Below, piece after piece: positions 62,323-64,000 of a DNA stretch of 64,000 nt. The stretch comes from Aureitalea marina (lineage in GTDB: Bacteria; Bacteroidota; Bacteroidia; Flavobacteriales; Flavobacteriaceae), in assembly GCF_002943755.1 (NCBI RefSeq), contig NZ_MQUB01000001.1, forward strand, positions 1,910,501 to 1,974,500, read 5' to 3'. The stretch's first letter is position 1; each line of letters starts with the position of its first letter. The notes beneath the pieces are model-generated. The model was not told the DNA's origin and searched no databases. It worked only from the letters and a program-made list of their open reading frames with translations. A program made the position numbers and the translations under genes.

Positions 62323-62917
62323 GATCTCGCTGATACGATTTCAGGGTTTGATAAAAATCTTTCTGTTCAGGCCTGTTCTCGGGCAGCTCGGTCAAGGGTT
62401 CTACCTCCTTCAGGCTTTGGTGGCAGTCCGCCGGAAGTTGCTGATACAATCGTGTTCCTGCCGTCTTCCAGGCGATCATCTCATCGGACACCTCCTTGAT
62501 CTTCTTAGCGGGATTACCTACGATCAGGCTCCTGGCCTCAAAGCTGGATTCCGCCTTGACAAAACTCATAGCGCCTACTATGCATTCGTCCCCAATCTGG
62601 GCATCGTCCATGATGACCGAATTCATACCGATCAGGCAATTGGCTCCCAGGTTGGCTCCGTGAATCACGGCTCCATGACCCACATGAGCCCCGGATTTCA
62701 ACCGGATGGATTTTCCCGGAAACATATGGACCGTACAATTCTCCTGCACATTGACTCCGTCTTCCAATACGATCTCTCCCCAATCTCCTCGGATCGCTGC
62801 ACCGGGTCCGATATAGCAATCCTTACCAATGATCACGTTACCGGTAACCGCTGCCAGCGGATGAACAAAGCTGGAGGGGTGAACTACGGGTATATGTCCT
62901 TGGAAGGAGTAGATCAT
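62315..62917 (-). CDS. Gamma carbonic anhydrase family protein
   Basis: The 200-aa cytoplasmic protein is a left-handed beta-helix of hexapeptide repeats, with VIIGKDCYIGPGAAIRGDWG, VNVQENCTVHMFPG, GAHVGHGAVIHGANLG and IGMNSVIMDDAQIG. Three histidines in these turns are placed as zinc ligands of the gamma-carbonic anhydrase/PaaY family. A thioesterase-like PaaY role in phenylacetate catabolism is possible given the enoyl-CoA hydratase next door. ATG 62917 overlaps that gene's stop by 4 nt. Confidence 0.9.
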   Translation of the reverse strand: MIYSFQGHIPVVHPSSFVHPLAAVTGNVIIGKDCYIGPGAAIRGDWGEIVLEDGVNVQENCTVHMFPGKSIRLKSGAHVGHGAVIHGANLGANCLIGMNSVIMDDAQIGDECIVGAMSFVKAESSFEARSLIVGNPAKKIKEVSDEMIAWKTAGTRLYQQLPADCHQSLKEVEPLTELPENRPEQKDFYQTLKSYQRDHG

Positions 62918-63666
62918 TTAAAGCGTTTTAAGGTTTCGCGGGTGAAGTCACTGAGCACCAACCGGCCACTGATGGTGGCTCGCTCGGCAAGTAACTCATC
63001 CCAATGCCCGGTTCCTTCCCAGAATATCTTTTTCATTTCCCTCATGGCCTCTGGATTGTATCCACACAGTTTGGTCGCCATTTCCTGAACGGCGGCATCC
63101 AGTTCTTCTGTGCTCTCGTAAACTTGGGCAAACAGCCCTTTTTGACGAGCCCACTCGGCCGGGTAAAAGAAATTGGCATCGATGGCGATCTGGGACATAC
63201 CGGACAGACCTAATTTACGCTCAACGGCAGGTCCGACTACAAAGGGTCCTATCCCTACGTTGAGCTCACTTAGCTTGATAGCTGCGAATTTGGTGGCCAT
63301 ACAGAAGTCTGTTGCCGAAGCTAATCCTACACCTCCGCCCACGGTCTTCCCCTGGATTCGTCCAATGATGAACTTGGGGCATTTCCGCATGGCATTGATT
63401 ACATTGGCAAAACCGCTAAAGAATATCTTTCCCTGGGCCTCGTCCTGGATGTTGACCAATTCCTTAAAGCTGGCGCCGGCACAAAAGGTACGGTCACCAC
63501 CACTCTTTAAGATTACAACTTTTACCTCGGGATCATCTCCTGCCTCAGTAATGGCTTCGGCCAGTAAGGCGAGTATATCTCCCGGTAAGCTGTTATGTGC
63601 CGGGTGAAAGAATTCGATGGTTGCAATGCCATCAGTTTTATCCGTTTTGACGTAGGGTGCTGTCAT
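62914..63666 (-). CDS. Enoyl-CoA hydratase/isomerase family protein
   Basis: This 250-aa crotonase-fold protein has an oxyanion-hole segment DRTFCAGASFKELVNI near residue 60 and GGGVGLASATDFCMATKFAA near residue 110. ELNVGIGPFVVGPAVERKLG lies where hydratases carry one of their glutamates; isomerase or another crotonase chemistry is equally possible. No targeting signal. ATG 63666, 4 nt after the DUF1569 gene stop. It is coupled to the carbonic-anhydrase-like gene through an ATGA overlap. Confidence 0.88.
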   Translation of the reverse strand: MTAPYVKTDKTDGIATIEFFHPAHNSLPGDILALLAEAITEAGDDPEVKVVILKSGGDRTFCAGASFKELVNIQDEAQGKIFFSGFANVINAMRKCPKFIIGRIQGKTVGGGVGLASATDFCMATKFAAIKLSELNVGIGPFVVGPAVERKLGLSGMSQIAIDANFFYPAEWARQKGLFAQVYESTEELDAAVQEMATKLCGYNPEAMREMKKIFWEGTGHWDELLAERATISGRLVLSDFTRETLKRFK

Positions 63667-63670
63667 AGGT

Positions 63671-64000
63671 TTAGATCAATCCAAATTGTTCAAAATGATG
63701 ATTCAGGTGTTTGCGCTCCAGCAAATACCACTCAAAGCGATTCAGTTCACCAAAGACCACATTCTTTGTTCGGGCCTCGGGATTCTCTTTAAAATATTCC
63801 AGGTAGGCATCTCTTGCCTCAAACATCTTTACTTTGGCGGTATCCAGATCAGCATGCTTCACCTCTTTGATCTTAGATCGTGCTGCCAGGGGGAAATCGT
63901 ATCCCTGAGGCATCTTCTCGTAATTATACAAGGTGGCGTGAACCTTTTCCAGGATCTTTTCCGGGGTAGCGATCTCGAAATCCTGGATCTCTCCCGCAGC
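63671..64000 (-). CDS. DUF1569 domain-containing protein (C-terminal part, cut by window edge)
   Basis: The last 109 residues of a protein whose 5' end lies beyond the window are visible. The frame reads from the edge (AAGEIQDFEIATPEKILEKV) through MPQGYDFPLAARSKIKEVKH to FGELNRFEWYLLERKHLNHH and the final FEQFGLI. The latter pattern is the DUF1569 ending, similar to DinB-like four-helix proteins. Function is unknown. It ends 4 nt before the enoyl-CoA hydratase start, so the two are probably in one operon. Confidence 0.82.
   Translation of the reverse strand, partial: AAGEIQDFEIATPEKILEKVHATLYNYEKMPQGYDFPLAARSKIKEVKHADLDTAKVKMFEARDAYLEYFKENPEARTKNVVFGELNRFEWYLLERKHLNHHFEQFGLI

Noticed and set aside
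62321-63088. Plus-strand open frame (255 codons)
   Set aside because: It is antisense to the carbonic-anhydrase-like and enoyl-CoA hydratase genes, which carry clear motifs.

Overview
The window is chromosomal DNA from a member of the Bacteroidota, most likely a marine Flavobacteriaceae. The evidence is type IX secretion and gliding genes (porV, porU, gldJ), type IX C-terminal sorting domains, a Porin_10-type porin, promoter-like TAnnTTTG elements close to start codons, weak Shine-Dalgarno signals, and many small families typical of that group (DUF2256, DUF2805, DUF2452, DUF5522, DUF1569). GC content looks like the mid-40s percent by eye. No phage, transposase, CRISPR array or integrase is visible.

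Layout. 1-7200 (minus): pdhC (cut by the window edge), pdhA, cdd, porV, porU. 7413-10445 (plus): gldJ and murF. 10522-15656 (plus): a tightly overlapping six-gene light-repair operon with DUF2256, cryptochrome-DASH, an FeS-type photolyase, a third atypical photolyase, DUF2805 and DUF2452. 15657-17055: a gene-free repeat region holding a 7-bp tandem repeat, a duplicated 217-bp block, hairpin repeats and two minus-strand tRNA-Val genes. 17056-26520 (minus): folC, a lipobox plus type IX cargo protein, tonB-exbD-exbB, nhaD, a Glu/Leu dehydrogenase and anmK. 26613-38379: acyl-CoA dehydrogenase, a putative porin, rnhB, a lipoprotein, lipB, a lipoprotein, a Pmp3-like peptide, a membrane-anchored LuxR regulator, a thioredoxin-like protein and lysS. 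38656-49497: an acidic 33-residue-repeat protein, a remnant of a lysS 3' end, fhs, a MORN-type protein, lipoproteins, an M14 peptidase, two small exported helical proteins, hemL and a glucosaminidase. 49503-57848: a PLP enzyme, two exported proteins sharing a C-terminal domain, DUF5522-hutU, a DUF4136 lipoprotein and an outer-membrane barrel. 57883-64000 (minus): a branched-chain 2-oxoacid dehydrogenase cluster (fused E1, ilvE, E2), a gamma-class carbonic anhydrase-like protein, an enoyl-CoA hydratase and a partial DUF1569 gene.

How the genes fit together. PorV and PorU belong to type IX secretion, which would export the cargo encoded at 18279-20756. LipB supplies lipoyl groups for the two E2 proteins at the window ends. 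FolC and Fhs act on folate. IlvE and the fused E1/E2 act in sequence on branched-chain amino acids.

Main caveat: five conserved genes (porU, folC, tonB, nhaD, fhs) are each broken by exactly one missing base. Each loss can be placed in a G/C run, and adding one base restores a normal protein. This looks like a systematic sequencing or consensus error rather than real gene decay. The strongest biological leads are the three-photolyase operon, the tRNA-linked hairpin repeats, the acidic repeat gene next to a lysS remnant, and the paired exported proteins at 50700-53765.
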